This document shows, piece by piece, positions 8,586 to 16,381 of a DNA stretch of 64,000 bases (positions within the stretch are counted from its first letter, which is position 1; the number at the start of each line of letters is the position of its first letter). The translations under genes were made by a program, and so were the position numbers. The notes under the pieces are model-generated. The model was not told where the DNA came from, did no database searches, and was given only the letters and a program-made list of their open reading frames with translations. The DNA is taken from the NCBI GenBank assembly GCA_034933145.1, contig JAYFOA010000013.1, forward strand, positions 9,805-73,804. The letters are read 5' to 3'. Source of the stretch: UBA4644 sp034933145. GTDB lineage: Bacteria > Bacillota > Clostridia > Oscillospirales > Butyricicoccaceae.

Positions 8586-9697
8586 CAGACCTCGTCATCC
8601 TCAAAATCGTCGGCAAATACCTCCACGTTCTTCTTTCCCGTCGGCTTTGCTGTCCGGCCCGCAGAAGCAGTAGCAGCGGCTTCCTCGGGGGATGCCTTTT
8701 CCGTCTCTTTGTCCTCTTTGGTTGTCAAACGGGCAATAATCTGTTTTTCCAGCTCATCCGCTTCTTCGGGATGCTCTTTAAAATACTGCTTAACGGCATC
8801 CCTTCCCTGACCTAGACGGGTCTCGTCACGAGAAAACCACGAACCGGATTTTTGAAGCAGGCCAAATTTTACGCCCATATCTACCAGTTCGCCGGTTTTA
8901 GATACACCCTCGCCGTACATGATGTCAAACTCCGCTTCTTTAAAGGGTGGAGCGATCTTATTTTTGACGACCTTTGCACGGGTCCGGCTCCCCATCAAAA
9001 CGCCGCCATTTTTAATATGTTCAATACGGCGGATCTCGATGCGTACGCTGGAATAGAATTTCAGCGCACGTCCGCCGGTCGTAACTTCCGGATTCCCATA
9101 CATCACGCCAATTTTTTCGCGCAGCTGGTTGATAAATACAACCACGCAGTTGGATTTGGAAATGGCACCAGCCAGCTTTCGCAGCGCCTGGGACATCAAG
9201 CGGGCCTGCAGGCCGACAAAGCTGTCGCCCATTTCTCCTTCAATCTCGGCCTTCGGCACCAGCGCTGCAACCGAGTCCACCACCAACACATCAATGGCAC
9301 CCGAGCGTACCAGCGCTTCCGCAATCTCCAGTGCCTGCTCTCCAGTGTCCGGCTGGGAAACCAGCAGACTGTCGGTATCAACTCCCAAGGCCTTTGCGTA
9401 TACAGGGTCAAGTGCGTGTTCCGCGTCAACAAATGCGGCCTCGCCGCCAGCCTTCTGTGCCGATGCAATGATATGCAGGGCGATCGTAGTCTTGCCCGAA
9501 CTCTCCGGTCCGTAAATCTCAATAATCCGTCCCCGCGGCACGCCGCCAATCCCCAGCGCAACGTCCAGCGAAATAGACCCGGTGGAGATAGCCTCCACAT
9601 GCATAGCCGTATTTTCGCCCAAACGCATAACGGCACCCTTGCCATATTGTTTTTCCAGCTGCTGCAGAGCGGTCTTCAACGCTTCTTTTTTATCCAT
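8585..9697 (-). CDS. recA: Recombinase RecA
   Basis: 370 aa. Walker A is GPESSGKT at residues 63-70, LLVSQPDTGEQALEIAE and VVDSVAALVPKAEIEGEMGD follow, loop L2 includes the conserved INQLREKIG region, and the tail is acidic (FADDFEDDEV). RecA polymerises on single-stranded DNA, drives strand exchange and stimulates LexA cleavage. The gene has its own promoter with a LexA-type SOS box in the 69-base gap upstream. Confidence 0.98.
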   Translation of the reverse strand: MDKKEALKTALQQLEKQYGKGAVMRLGENTAMHVEAISTGSISLDVALGIGGVPRGRIIEIYGPESSGKTTIALHIIASAQKAGGEAAFVDAEHALDPVYAKALGVDTDSLLVSQPDTGEQALEIAEALVRSGAIDVLVVDSVAALVPKAEIEGEMGDSFVGLQARLMSQALRKLAGAISKSNCVVVFINQLREKIGVMYGNPEVTTGGRALKFYSSVRIEIRRIEHIKNGGVLMGSRTRAKVVKNKIAPPFKEAEFDIMYGEGVSKTGELVDMGVKFGLLQKSGSWFSRDETRLGQGRDAVKQYFKEHPEEADELEKQIIARLTTKEDKETEKASPEEAAATASAGRTAKPTGKKNVEVFADDFEDDEV

Positions 9698-9725
9698 ATC
9701 CGCACCTCATCCGGTCTTTTTCCTT

Positions 9726-9754
9726 ACTTTACCACAAATTTGCCCAGAGTGCAA
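9726..9754 (-). promoter_or_regulatory. recA promoter
   Basis: On the minus strand TTGCAC and TAAAGT are 17 bases apart, directly upstream of recA. The -35 box overlaps the SOS box. Confidence 0.65.
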
Positions 9755-9765
9755 ACGTTTGTTCT
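9751..9765 (-). promoter_or_regulatory. LexA-type SOS box of recA
   Basis: Minus strand reads AGAACAAACGTTTGC, matching the Bacillus/Clostridium LexA consensus GAAC-N4-GTTC with one mismatch in the last base of the second half. It overlaps the -35 box, so binding would block recA-recX transcription until DNA damage. Confidence 0.7.
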
Positions 9766-9766
9766 A

Positions 9767-10279
9767 TTATTCCAAAAAAACGGCACTGTACCAATTTTGT
9801 TCCTGATGTTCGGCATCCTCCAATGTATGGAGAGGCAGTCCGAACCGCGCCACCGTCCTATAAACATCGATCCCCACGCTATGAAATGCAGGACGTGCAT
9901 TATGCGGAAAGCGGCAGGGCATCCCATCCACAGCTGCACAGGTCTTGCACAGAGCGCAGTCCGACATGGAAAGAGCGAAATACAGCCCGTCCCGATAGGC
10001 CTCTGCCTCGATCTGAAAAGAGATGCGCTGGGAAAGTACCTTATCATTCGTATGAATGATAATCCCTCCTGCATAGCGGGAAAACATTTCACGAAGCTCT
10101 GCCATTGTTGGATTCCCGGGCCGACTGGGACAGGTGTGGTTTTTTCCCCAGTCGGGACACCCGTACATACATTTCAGAAGAGTACGGCTGTCAAAACAGA
10201 TATCTGCGATCCGGAACGGGACAGCGTCGGTTGCGCCCAGCGCCAGGGCACGATCAATGTACTTTTGGGGATCGGTCAT
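9767..10279 (-). CDS. DUF2284 cysteine-rich protein
   Basis: 170 aa with at least nine cysteines in the DUF2284 pattern: CMYGCPDWGKNHTCPS near residue 37 and CALCKTCAAVDGMPCRFP near residue 108. The family is predicted to bind metal, probably an iron-sulfur cluster; its function is not established. AATATG is preceded by GGAGG. The gene follows prmC by 25 bases and is probably the last member of the upstream two-component/DUF1385/prmC run, ending immediately before the recA promoter. Confidence 0.8.
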   Translation of the reverse strand: MTDPQKYIDRALALGATDAVPFRIADICFDSRTLLKCMYGCPDWGKNHTCPSRPGNPTMAELREMFSRYAGGIIIHTNDKVLSQRISFQIEAEAYRDGLYFALSMSDCALCKTCAAVDGMPCRFPHNARPAFHSVGIDVYRTVARFGLPLHTLEDAEHQEQNWYSAVFLE

Positions 10280-10304
10280 ATTCCTCTACCTCCGACTTAT
10301 AAAA

Positions 10305-11162
10305 TCATGCGGGACGTACACCGCGAACGACACGCTCCACACCGGGGACGTCCCGCACAGCGGAGATCTGCCGATATTGCAGCGTACTGAGAATCTCAAT
10401 CACCGCTTCGCATTGGTCAAGTCCCACTTCAAATATCAGCGCACCATCGGTACTTAGCGCCGAAATATAGTTTTCCGCTATGGCGCGGTAAAACCTGAGA
10501 CCGTCGGGCCCACCGTCCAGTGCCATGCGCGGTTCACAGCGTACCTCCGGATCGAGCGTATCGATCTCTGCCGTCGGGATATATGGCGGATTACAGAGAA
10601 TCAGCTGAAATTTCCCCAGACCAACATCCGGCGGCTGCAGTGCATCCAGGTTCAGCGTCAACGCCCGTCCTGTCAGGTTATGCCGCAGCAGATTGTGACG
10701 TGTGATCTGCAGTGCCGGAAGAGAGAGATCGGCAAACACACCCTGTGCTTCACTGCAGTGTGCGAGCACCGCAATACCGACACAGCCGGTGCCGCAGCAA
10801 AGATCCAGAAAACGGCTTCGGCCGCGGTTCTCCAAAAAATTAATGCCTGCCTGTGCCAGCGTTTCGGTATCCGGCCGAGGAATAAGCGTGTCCCGGCTGA
10901 CTTCCAGCGGAAGGCCGAAAAATTCCCATCGTCCGGTAATATACTGAACCGGTTCTCCAGAGAGGCGGCGCGTCACAAGGGCCCGGATATCCTCCAACTG
11001 CTTGTCAAAGATCAGCATTCCCCGCGACGAATCAAACATTTCAGGCTCAATCTCCAACGCACAGCACAAAAGATCCCGCGCCTCCAGCCGGCTGCCGGAG
11101 ATATTGGCCAGGCGCAGCTCGCGACTTAAGTCCAGCCAAGTATCGCCCAGCGTGGTCACCAT
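10305..11162 (-). CDS. prmC: Release factor glutamine methyltransferase PrmC
   Basis: 285 aa. It has an N-terminal helical domain (DLSRELRLANISGSRLEARDLL), the FLDLCCGTGCVGIAVL SAM site near residue 118, and the diagnostic NPPY of LCNPPYIPTAEI near residue 188. PrmC methylates the GGQ glutamine of peptide-chain release factors. The start at 11162 overlaps the end of the DUF1385 gene by seven bases. The pairing DUF1385-prmC is common in clostridia. Confidence 0.95.
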   Translation of the reverse strand: MVTTLGDTWLDLSRELRLANISGSRLEARDLLCCALEIEPEMFDSSRGMLIFDKQLEDIRALVTRRLSGEPVQYITGRWEFFGLPLEVSRDTLIPRPDTETLAQAGINFLENRGRSRFLDLCCGTGCVGIAVLAHCSEAQGVFADLSLPALQITRHNLLRHNLTGRALTLNLDALQPPDVGLGKFQLILCNPPYIPTAEIDTLDPEVRCEPRMALDGGPDGLRFYRAIAENYISALSTDGALIFEVGLDQCEAVIEILSTLQYRQISAVRDVPGVERVVRGVRPA

Positions 11163-12091
11163 CTGTCTTCCCCCTCGTTTTCCGGAATCACGCGGGTCAG
11201 CGCGTCAATGGCCACCTCAAGCATACAGTCCTCCGGTTCCGCGGTGGTAAAGCCCTGCAGCCAAAGACCCGGTGCCCGAACCACTTTTGTTAGGATATTA
11301 TCGTGCCGTCCGGCGTATCGGTTGATCTCATAGCTGATCCCTGCGATGACCGGAAGCAGCGCCAGCCGCAGCAGCAGCCGTTTCAGTGGACTCCCCCAGG
11401 TAAATAACGACAGAATCAAGATGGAAACGATCATTACCATGAACAGAAAGCTGGTACCGCAGCGCGGATGCCGCCGGCTGCAGGTGCGTACATTCTCTAC
11501 CGTCAATGGAAGCTCCCGCTCATAGCAGGCAATCGTCTTATGTTCAGCGCCATGATACATGTACGTGCGATGGATGTCTTTCTGCTTACTGGTCATATAC
11601 AGAAAGCCAAGGAAAATCACCAGGCGGATGGCTCCTTCAGTCAGATTGCGGACAATGGAGGGCAATCCTTCGCCGAACAGGCCGGCTACCAGCGTCGGAA
11701 GCAGCATAAACAACACGACTGGCAGCGTGATGCCCAGCACAACTGCCAGACCCATAGCGGCCTTGTCAAATTTGTCACTGCCCAGTTTTTTCTCAAGCCA
11801 TGCTTCAAACCGAGAAGGCTGCGTCTTCTCTTCCCCGCCGTCGTCAAAAAAATCGGCGGAATACATCAGCGCAGAAACGCCATATTTCATAGAATCCCAA
11901 AAGCTGACGACGCCGCGGACGATCGGCAGTCGGGCAAATGCACCGTGAGTGGCCGTACCTGTGGGCGTCACCTTTACAATATGCTCGCCGTCACTTTTGC
12001 GAACGACAATGGCCGTTTTTTTCGGGCCGCGCATCAGCAACCCTTCGATCAATGCCTGTCCGGCAATGGTAGTCTTTCTCCATTCTTTCAT
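11156..12091 (-). CDS. DUF1385 membrane protein (YqhQ-like)
   Basis: 311 aa. The N-terminus reads GQALIEGLLMRGPKKTAIVVR, followed by several hydrophobic segments and the family's YMYHGAEHKTIACYERELPL-type region with HPRCGTSFLF. DUF1385 proteins are multi-pass membrane proteins of unknown function. The ATG overlaps the stop of the histidine kinase by four bases, so kinase and this protein are made together. Confidence 0.88.
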   Translation of the reverse strand: MKEWRKTTIAGQALIEGLLMRGPKKTAIVVRKSDGEHIVKVTPTGTATHGAFARLPIVRGVVSFWDSMKYGVSALMYSADFFDDGGEEKTQPSRFEAWLEKKLGSDKFDKAAMGLAVVLGITLPVVLFMLLPTLVAGLFGEGLPSIVRNLTEGAIRLVIFLGFLYMTSKQKDIHRTYMYHGAEHKTIACYERELPLTVENVRTCSRRHPRCGTSFLFMVMIVSILILSLFTWGSPLKRLLLRLALLPVIAGISYEINRYAGRHDNILTKVVRAPGLWLQGFTTAEPEDCMLEVAIDALTRVIPENEGEDRW

Positions 12092-13581
12092 GCGATTGTC
12101 TCTCCTGTCGATTTCGGCTCGGGCAGTTCCTTATCCAGCGGCAACGTTATGATAACGTCGGTACCCTTCCCCAGCGTGCTTTCAATATCCAGCCGACCGC
12201 CATGCATTGAAATGATCTCGTTGCAGACCGAAAGGCCGATGCCCGCACCGCGTCCGCGGGCGCTGCTGCCCTTGAAAAACTTTTCCTTGACGAACGGCAG
12301 CTCGTCCGCCGGAATTCCCTGACCAAAGTCACGAATATGGATCACACAGTTGTCGCCTTCAGCATTGGCGTGCACCAGCACACGGTCGCCGTCTTTGCCA
12401 TATTTCCCTGCGTTGTCAATAATGTTAAGAAATACTTGTTTTAAGCGGTTTCTATCGGCAAATACAATCAGCGGCTGCTCCGGTTCCTCATATTCGACAA
12501 TCAGTCCCTCCTGCCGCAGCATATCCATATAGGTGAACACAGCGTCGTACAGATCGCCGCGCAGATCGAACCGTTCGGTCTGAAGCTTGAGCGCGCCGCT
12601 CTCGATCCTTGAAAAGTCCAGCAGTTCTTCCACCATCTGGGACAGACGACGCGTCTCTTTCTGGATGATCCGGAGGCCGGCGGCGGCAAGTTCTTTATCC
12701 GTCGTGTCGGCAGCAATGGTCTCGGTCCATCCGTTGATGGCGGTCAACGGCGTCCGCAGCTCATGAGAGACAGAGGAGATAAAATCGTTTTTCACCTTTT
12801 CCATCCGCGCCAGCTCTGCAGACATGTTATTGAGTGTCTCGCACAGCTCGCCAATCTCGTCGCTATATTCGATGTTTAGCCGCGCGCCATACTGTCCGCC
12901 GGTGATTTTTTTTGCAAGCTCGTTAATTTTCAGCACCGGATTGACGATGGAGCGCAGGAAAAAGCTGTTACTGACGATAATTGTCGCCGATAGCACCACC
13001 AGAAATCCCATAAGCACCAAATAGATTTTATTGAGCTGCGCGTCCAGCAGCTTGAGCGAAGTCACATAGCGAATGCCGCCGATCAGTCGTCCGCTCTGAT
13101 AATAGACCGGTGCGGTGACTGCCATCACCTTTTCATTGGTGGTGATATCATATCCGTTAAAGGTCTCCGACTGTCCGCTGGTAAAAGAGGCAGTTACCTC
13201 ACTAGTGGACGGCACGGTACCGGCCGTCAGCCCGGTGGAGCTGAACATTACCTTCCCTGAGCTGTCCAGTACCTGCATCTCCAGCCGGTCAGCCATGGAA
13301 AAATCCTCCACCATCCGTTTGGAATATTCATAAAATTCCGTATAGCTGGCGCTGAAATAACGGTTTAAAAATTTGCTTGTTGTGTTGACCCGTGCCTCCA
13401 GGCTGGTCTCTACCGATGCATAATAATAATAAGTAAGGCTCACCGCCGCAACCGCCACAATCAGAAACATGGCAAGCAAAACCACGCTGATATTGTTTAA
13501 AAACCAGCGTTTTTTGATGCCGTAAAACCCCATGCGGGCCGCGAGCGTCTTCTTCGATTTTTTCGCCTGAGGTTCGCTCAT
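12088..13581 (-). CDS. Membrane sensor histidine kinase (HAMP/HisKA/HATPase)
   Basis: About 497 aa. There is an N-terminal membrane segment (residues about 30-55), an extracytoplasmic domain of about 120 residues, a second membrane segment, a HAMP domain (INELAKKITGGQYGARLN), the phospho-acceptor histidine in SVSHELRTPLTAING, and ATP-lid motifs (NAGKYGKDGD, DFGQGIP, GAGIGLSVC). The ATG at 13581 is used because AAAGG lies eight bases upstream; an ATG six codons earlier lacks a site. It is separated by 169 bases from its response regulator and coupled to DUF1385 downstream. The signal sensed is unknown. Confidence 0.93.
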   Translation of the reverse strand: MSEPQAKKSKKTLAARMGFYGIKKRWFLNNISVVLLAMFLIVAVAAVSLTYYYYASVETSLEARVNTTSKFLNRYFSASYTEFYEYSKRMVEDFSMADRLEMQVLDSSGKVMFSSTGLTAGTVPSTSEVTASFTSGQSETFNGYDITTNEKVMAVTAPVYYQSGRLIGGIRYVTSLKLLDAQLNKIYLVLMGFLVVLSATIIVSNSFFLRSIVNPVLKINELAKKITGGQYGARLNIEYSDEIGELCETLNNMSAELARMEKVKNDFISSVSHELRTPLTAINGWTETIAADTTDKELAAAGLRIIQKETRRLSQMVEELLDFSRIESGALKLQTERFDLRGDLYDAVFTYMDMLRQEGLIVEYEEPEQPLIVFADRNRLKQVFLNIIDNAGKYGKDGDRVLVHANAEGDNCVIHIRDFGQGIPADELPFVKEKFFKGSSARGRGAGIGLSVCNEIISMHGGRLDIESTLGKGTDVIITLPLDKELPEPKSTGETIA

Positions 13582-13750
13582 GTGGTTTCGCCTTTCCATT
13601 GGGAATCGCTGCTTTTACATGTTTTTACACTTCGTCGAGATCCATATCCCGGTGAAAATGGTAATCAATTTCCTCGACATCTTTCTTGGTGGGCGGAAGG
13701 TCTATCCTGGCATCCAGCAAGAGCTACCGTGAGCCGAGAAATTTAATTGT
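13582..13750 (-). other. Gap between response regulator and kinase, with a possible tiny ORF
   Basis: The 169 bases split a two-component pair that would normally be adjacent. On the minus strand a TTG-started frame at 13720-13625 could encode 31 residues ending HFHRDMDLDEV. It is acidic and protein-like, but it has no clear ribosome site and a stop just upstream. It may be the remnant of a gene or a small unannotated protein. Confidence 0.25.
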
Positions 13751-14443
13751 TTATCCTTCCCATTTATAACCATATCCCCAAACCGTCGTGATGTGCTTGG
13801 GGTTTGCTGCATCTTCCTCGATCTTTAGGCGCAAACGACGGATATTGACATCCACCACTTTTAGGTCTCCCTGATAATCCTTTCCCCAGACCAGCTCCAG
13901 CAGCTCTTCCCGGGAAAGGGCACGGCCAGGGTTCTCGAGGAAGGTCTTCATGATAAGATATTCTACCTGTGTCAGCTCTATTTTTTCGCCCCTGCTTCGC
14001 AGCTCTCTGCTGCGCTGGTTGAGCTCGTAATCACCGGATACCAGGCCCTCGTTCTGCTGGAATGCAGACCCGGACAGACGACGGTAAAGTGCGTCGACCC
14101 GCGCGACCAACTCCACAACAGAGAAGGGCTTTGTCACATAATCGTCGGCGCCGGTCATCAACCCTGTGACCCTATCACTTTCCTGACTCATGGCAGTCAG
14201 CATAATGACGCCAATTTTGCTTCCCATGCCACGGATGCGACGGCAAACATCGAATCCGCTGATGTCGGGAAGCATCACATCCAGTACGGCAATGGAAACA
14301 TCGTCATGAGTGCGCAGATATTCCGCAGCAGGTTCTCCCGTGGAAAACTCAACCGTTTCGTATCCGGCACGGGCCAGATTAATAACCACAAAACCGCGGA
14401 TATTGTCCTCATCTTCTAAAATCAATACCTTCTTATTCAGCAT
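13751..14443 (-). CDS. OmpR/PhoB-family response regulator
   Basis: 230 aa. The receiver domain has EDED near the start, the phospho-acceptor Asp in VLDVMLPDISG near residue 54, and the conserved Lys in DDYVTKPF near residue 103. A winged-helix DNA-binding domain follows, ending VVDVNIRRLRLKIEED and TTVWGYGYKWEG. The ATG at 14443 sits in a TGATG junction with the preceding lipoprotein gene and has GGAGG upstream. Its kinase partner is the next gene but one gap of 169 bases intervenes. Confidence 0.94.
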   Translation of the reverse strand: MLNKKVLILEDEDNIRGFVVINLARAGYETVEFSTGEPAAEYLRTHDDVSIAVLDVMLPDISGFDVCRRIRGMGSKIGVIMLTAMSQESDRVTGLMTGADDYVTKPFSVVELVARVDALYRRLSGSAFQQNEGLVSGDYELNQRSRELRSRGEKIELTQVEYLIMKTFLENPGRALSREELLELVWGKDYQGDLKVVDVNIRRLRLKIEEDAANPKHITTVWGYGYKWEG

Positions 14444-15792
14444 CAATACACCTCCGAAAGCCAGTTTGCCTCAATCGTATGGAACAGCGACGTAATCTGC
14501 GCATCAGTGAGTGCATAATTTGGGAAATCGCTCTCGTTTAAACTATAGCAGTAAATTGCGGTTGACGTTGTCTTTAACAGCTTCAGATTAGGATACAGTT
14601 GCCGATGCTCCTCCCGGTTATCGCCGGTAAAGACCCAAATTGAAAGAAGCTGGGTACGCCGGTCATCCTTCTCTTCATTTGATTGCGGATCACTTGACGT
14701 TGGAATCCCTACAGAAAAGGTGGTTTTAAAAAGGTTGGGGCTGCTTATCTTGGTGGTCTGCACCACATCCCCCCACGCGCCCGGCCAGACAAAATACCAT
14801 GCCTCCGTCGGACAGTGGTATGTGGAAGCCACCATTGACTCTTCGACTCCGCCGCGAAAATCATACCATTGCAGGCGGCTGCGCTGCTCGTCGCTGCCGG
14901 TACGTCCCACAGGTACGTCCAATACTCCGTCGTCATTGATATCCGCGGAAAATACGGAGATTGGCCGCCATGTAGCGCTTCCGGAGCCGCTTGCCGGGTC
15001 AATGGTCTCGTTAGCTGCCGTGCGGCCGTCATAGCTGATGATATCGGTAACATATCCGCCGGAAATACTCTGACTGTCAATAAAAAGGGCATATCTGTCG
15101 CCAAGTGTCATACCATAGGCCATGTTTGCGACGCTTTTGACCTCCAGACACATGGAAACATCCAGCAGTTGCTCATATTTTTCACCAGACCAACGGTAAA
15201 TGCGAGCGCTATAAAGCCCGGTGACTGCATCACGTACAGCGAAACAAAGCTCGTCCACCCGATCGTTGTCAAGATCCTGAACCAGCATATCCGCATAATT
15301 CAGGTCAAGCACCGTACGCAGCCCACTTGCTTCCATCGTCAGCGCGGTCATGCCATAACCGGAAGTATCCTCCGCACCCCAACAAACAATTAGCATCAGG
15401 CGTCCTTCTACGTTATACCGTGGATAATAGATCGAATGCAGCGTATTGGCATACGCTTCGATCATGCCGACTTCTGCATACCCGTCATCGGTCTGCCGGA
15501 AGACATAGATCTGATACATACCGTCGGCCGTGCGGAAAAAGGCGATCGCCTCATCCACGCCGTCAGCATCAAGATCGGCAAGCTGGACAGCCTGCCGGTT
15601 GGCACCAGTCTCTGCTACCGCATACGAGGCGCCGCCTTCAAGCACCTTGTCAAGCTGCTTCTGAAGCTGAACATATTCCCCCGGCAGCTTGGGCAACGCA
15701 AGCAGGCCGTCCCCATAGGCAAGGGAACAACCTGAGCAAAAGAGGAGTATACATGCTGACAGCAACAGCTTTTTCAGAATAGAGACATTCAT
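14443..15792 (-). CDS. Lipoprotein with VCBS/FG-GAP-like calcium-type repeats
   Basis: 449 aa. A basic, hydrophobic signal peptide ends in a lipobox-like LFCSGC (Cys at residue 22), predicting a membrane-attached lipoprotein. Three Asp-rich loops of the VCBS/FG-GAP type are visible: LADLDADGVDEA, VQDLDNDRVDEL and SADINDDGVLDV, consistent with a beta-propeller fold that may bind calcium. It is the first gene of a coupled run with a response regulator and histidine kinase, so it may act as an accessory sensor or as a target of the system; that is inference. The start has no evident ribosome site and almost touches the promoter. Confidence 0.8.
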   Translation of the reverse strand: MNVSILKKLLLSACILLFCSGCSLAYGDGLLALPKLPGEYVQLQKQLDKVLEGGASYAVAETGANRQAVQLADLDADGVDEAIAFFRTADGMYQIYVFRQTDDGYAEVGMIEAYANTLHSIYYPRYNVEGRLMLIVCWGAEDTSGYGMTALTMEASGLRTVLDLNYADMLVQDLDNDRVDELCFAVRDAVTGLYSARIYRWSGEKYEQLLDVSMCLEVKSVANMAYGMTLGDRYALFIDSQSISGGYVTDIISYDGRTAANETIDPASGSGSATWRPISVFSADINDDGVLDVPVGRTGSDEQRSRLQWYDFRGGVEESMVASTYHCPTEAWYFVWPGAWGDVVQTTKISSPNLFKTTFSVGIPTSSDPQSNEEKDDRRTQLLSIWVFTGDNREEHRQLYPNLKLLKTTSTAIYCYSLNESDFPNYALTDAQITSLFHTIEANWLSEVY

Positions 15793-15798
15793 AAAAGC

Positions 15799-15826
15799 AT
15801 CTTACCACAAAACCCGAATAAAGCAA
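15799..15826 (-). promoter_or_regulatory. Promoter of the lipoprotein-RR-HK operon
   Basis: Minus strand TTGCTT and TAAGAT are 16 bases apart. The -10 box ends only six bases before the ATG at 15792, which would make the transcript leaderless or nearly so. Confidence 0.5.
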
Positions 15827-15850
15827 ATACTTACCTACAAAATGCATATG

Positions 15851-15874
15851 AAAAAACGCCCCTTTCGGGGCGTT
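15851..15874 (-). terminator. Intrinsic terminator of the P-loop protein gene
   Basis: Minus strand has AACGCCCC-GAAA-GGGGCGTT followed by TTTT, 12 bases after the stop codon at 15886. Confidence 0.9.
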
Positions 15875-15885
15875 GCAGAGCATAA

Positions 15886-16299
15886 TTAAAAGAAACGCCG
15901 GATCGCTTCCGTGGCCGTCCCGATATCCGCACTGATGGTCAGCGTGAATTTGACGCCGCTCGCCTGGGAAAATGCTTCCAGTTTCTCAAGGAATGCGCCC
16001 GCTTTGGCATCGTCGTCTTCACCGGTAAGTTTATAAAGGCCATCCATAAATATGTGGGTAATATCATAATTTCCGGAATACAGGCCGCAGACAAATGCAA
16101 ACAGGGCCTCATAACTAAGAACCATCGGATATTCCGAAAGATCAAGGAGCTTCACGTTGTAGGGGACGTTCAAGCGCAGTTTCTGGCCGATCTCCACGCA
16201 AACGACGCTGCCGGCTTCTACGTTGACGGCGTTATTGACCATCTCTATAATCTGCTTGGTCTTCCCGCTGCCGCGCTTGCCCATGATAACCTTAACCAT
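15886..16299 (-). CDS. Small P-loop ATP-binding protein of unknown function
   Basis: 137 aa. It begins MVKVIMGKRGSGKTKQ, a Walker A motif at residues 7-14, and has a plausible Walker B strand HIFMDGLYKL near residue 83. The size is that of a minimal P-loop domain with no extra domain. Related clostridial proteins are sometimes labelled by resemblance to PilT-type ATPases, but nothing here shows motor function. AGGAGGAGATGGAAT precedes the ATG. It has its own promoter and terminator, and lies downstream of the D,D-carboxypeptidase gene. Confidence 0.75.
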   Translation of the reverse strand: MVKVIMGKRGSGKTKQIIEMVNNAVNVEAGSVVCVEIGQKLRLNVPYNVKLLDLSEYPMVLSYEALFAFVCGLYSGNYDITHIFMDGLYKLTGEDDDAKAGAFLEKLEAFSQASGVKFTLTISADIGTATEAIRRFF

Positions 16300-16331
16300 A
16301 TTCCATCTCCTCCTGTCATGGTTATGGCTTT

Positions 16332-16360
16332 ACTATATCATGAAAATCAAAAATCAACAA
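16332..16360 (-). promoter_or_regulatory. Promoter of the P-loop protein gene
   Basis: Minus strand TTGTTG and TATAGT with a 17-base spacer lie 32 bases upstream of the start codon. Confidence 0.55.
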
Positions 16361-16381
16361 CATAAAAATATGAAGTAAAGA

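Noticed and set aside
8852..10390. A 512-codon plus-strand open frame opposite recA, the DUF2284 gene and prmC
   Set aside because: It is a shadow frame antisense to three well-supported genes and contains no domain.
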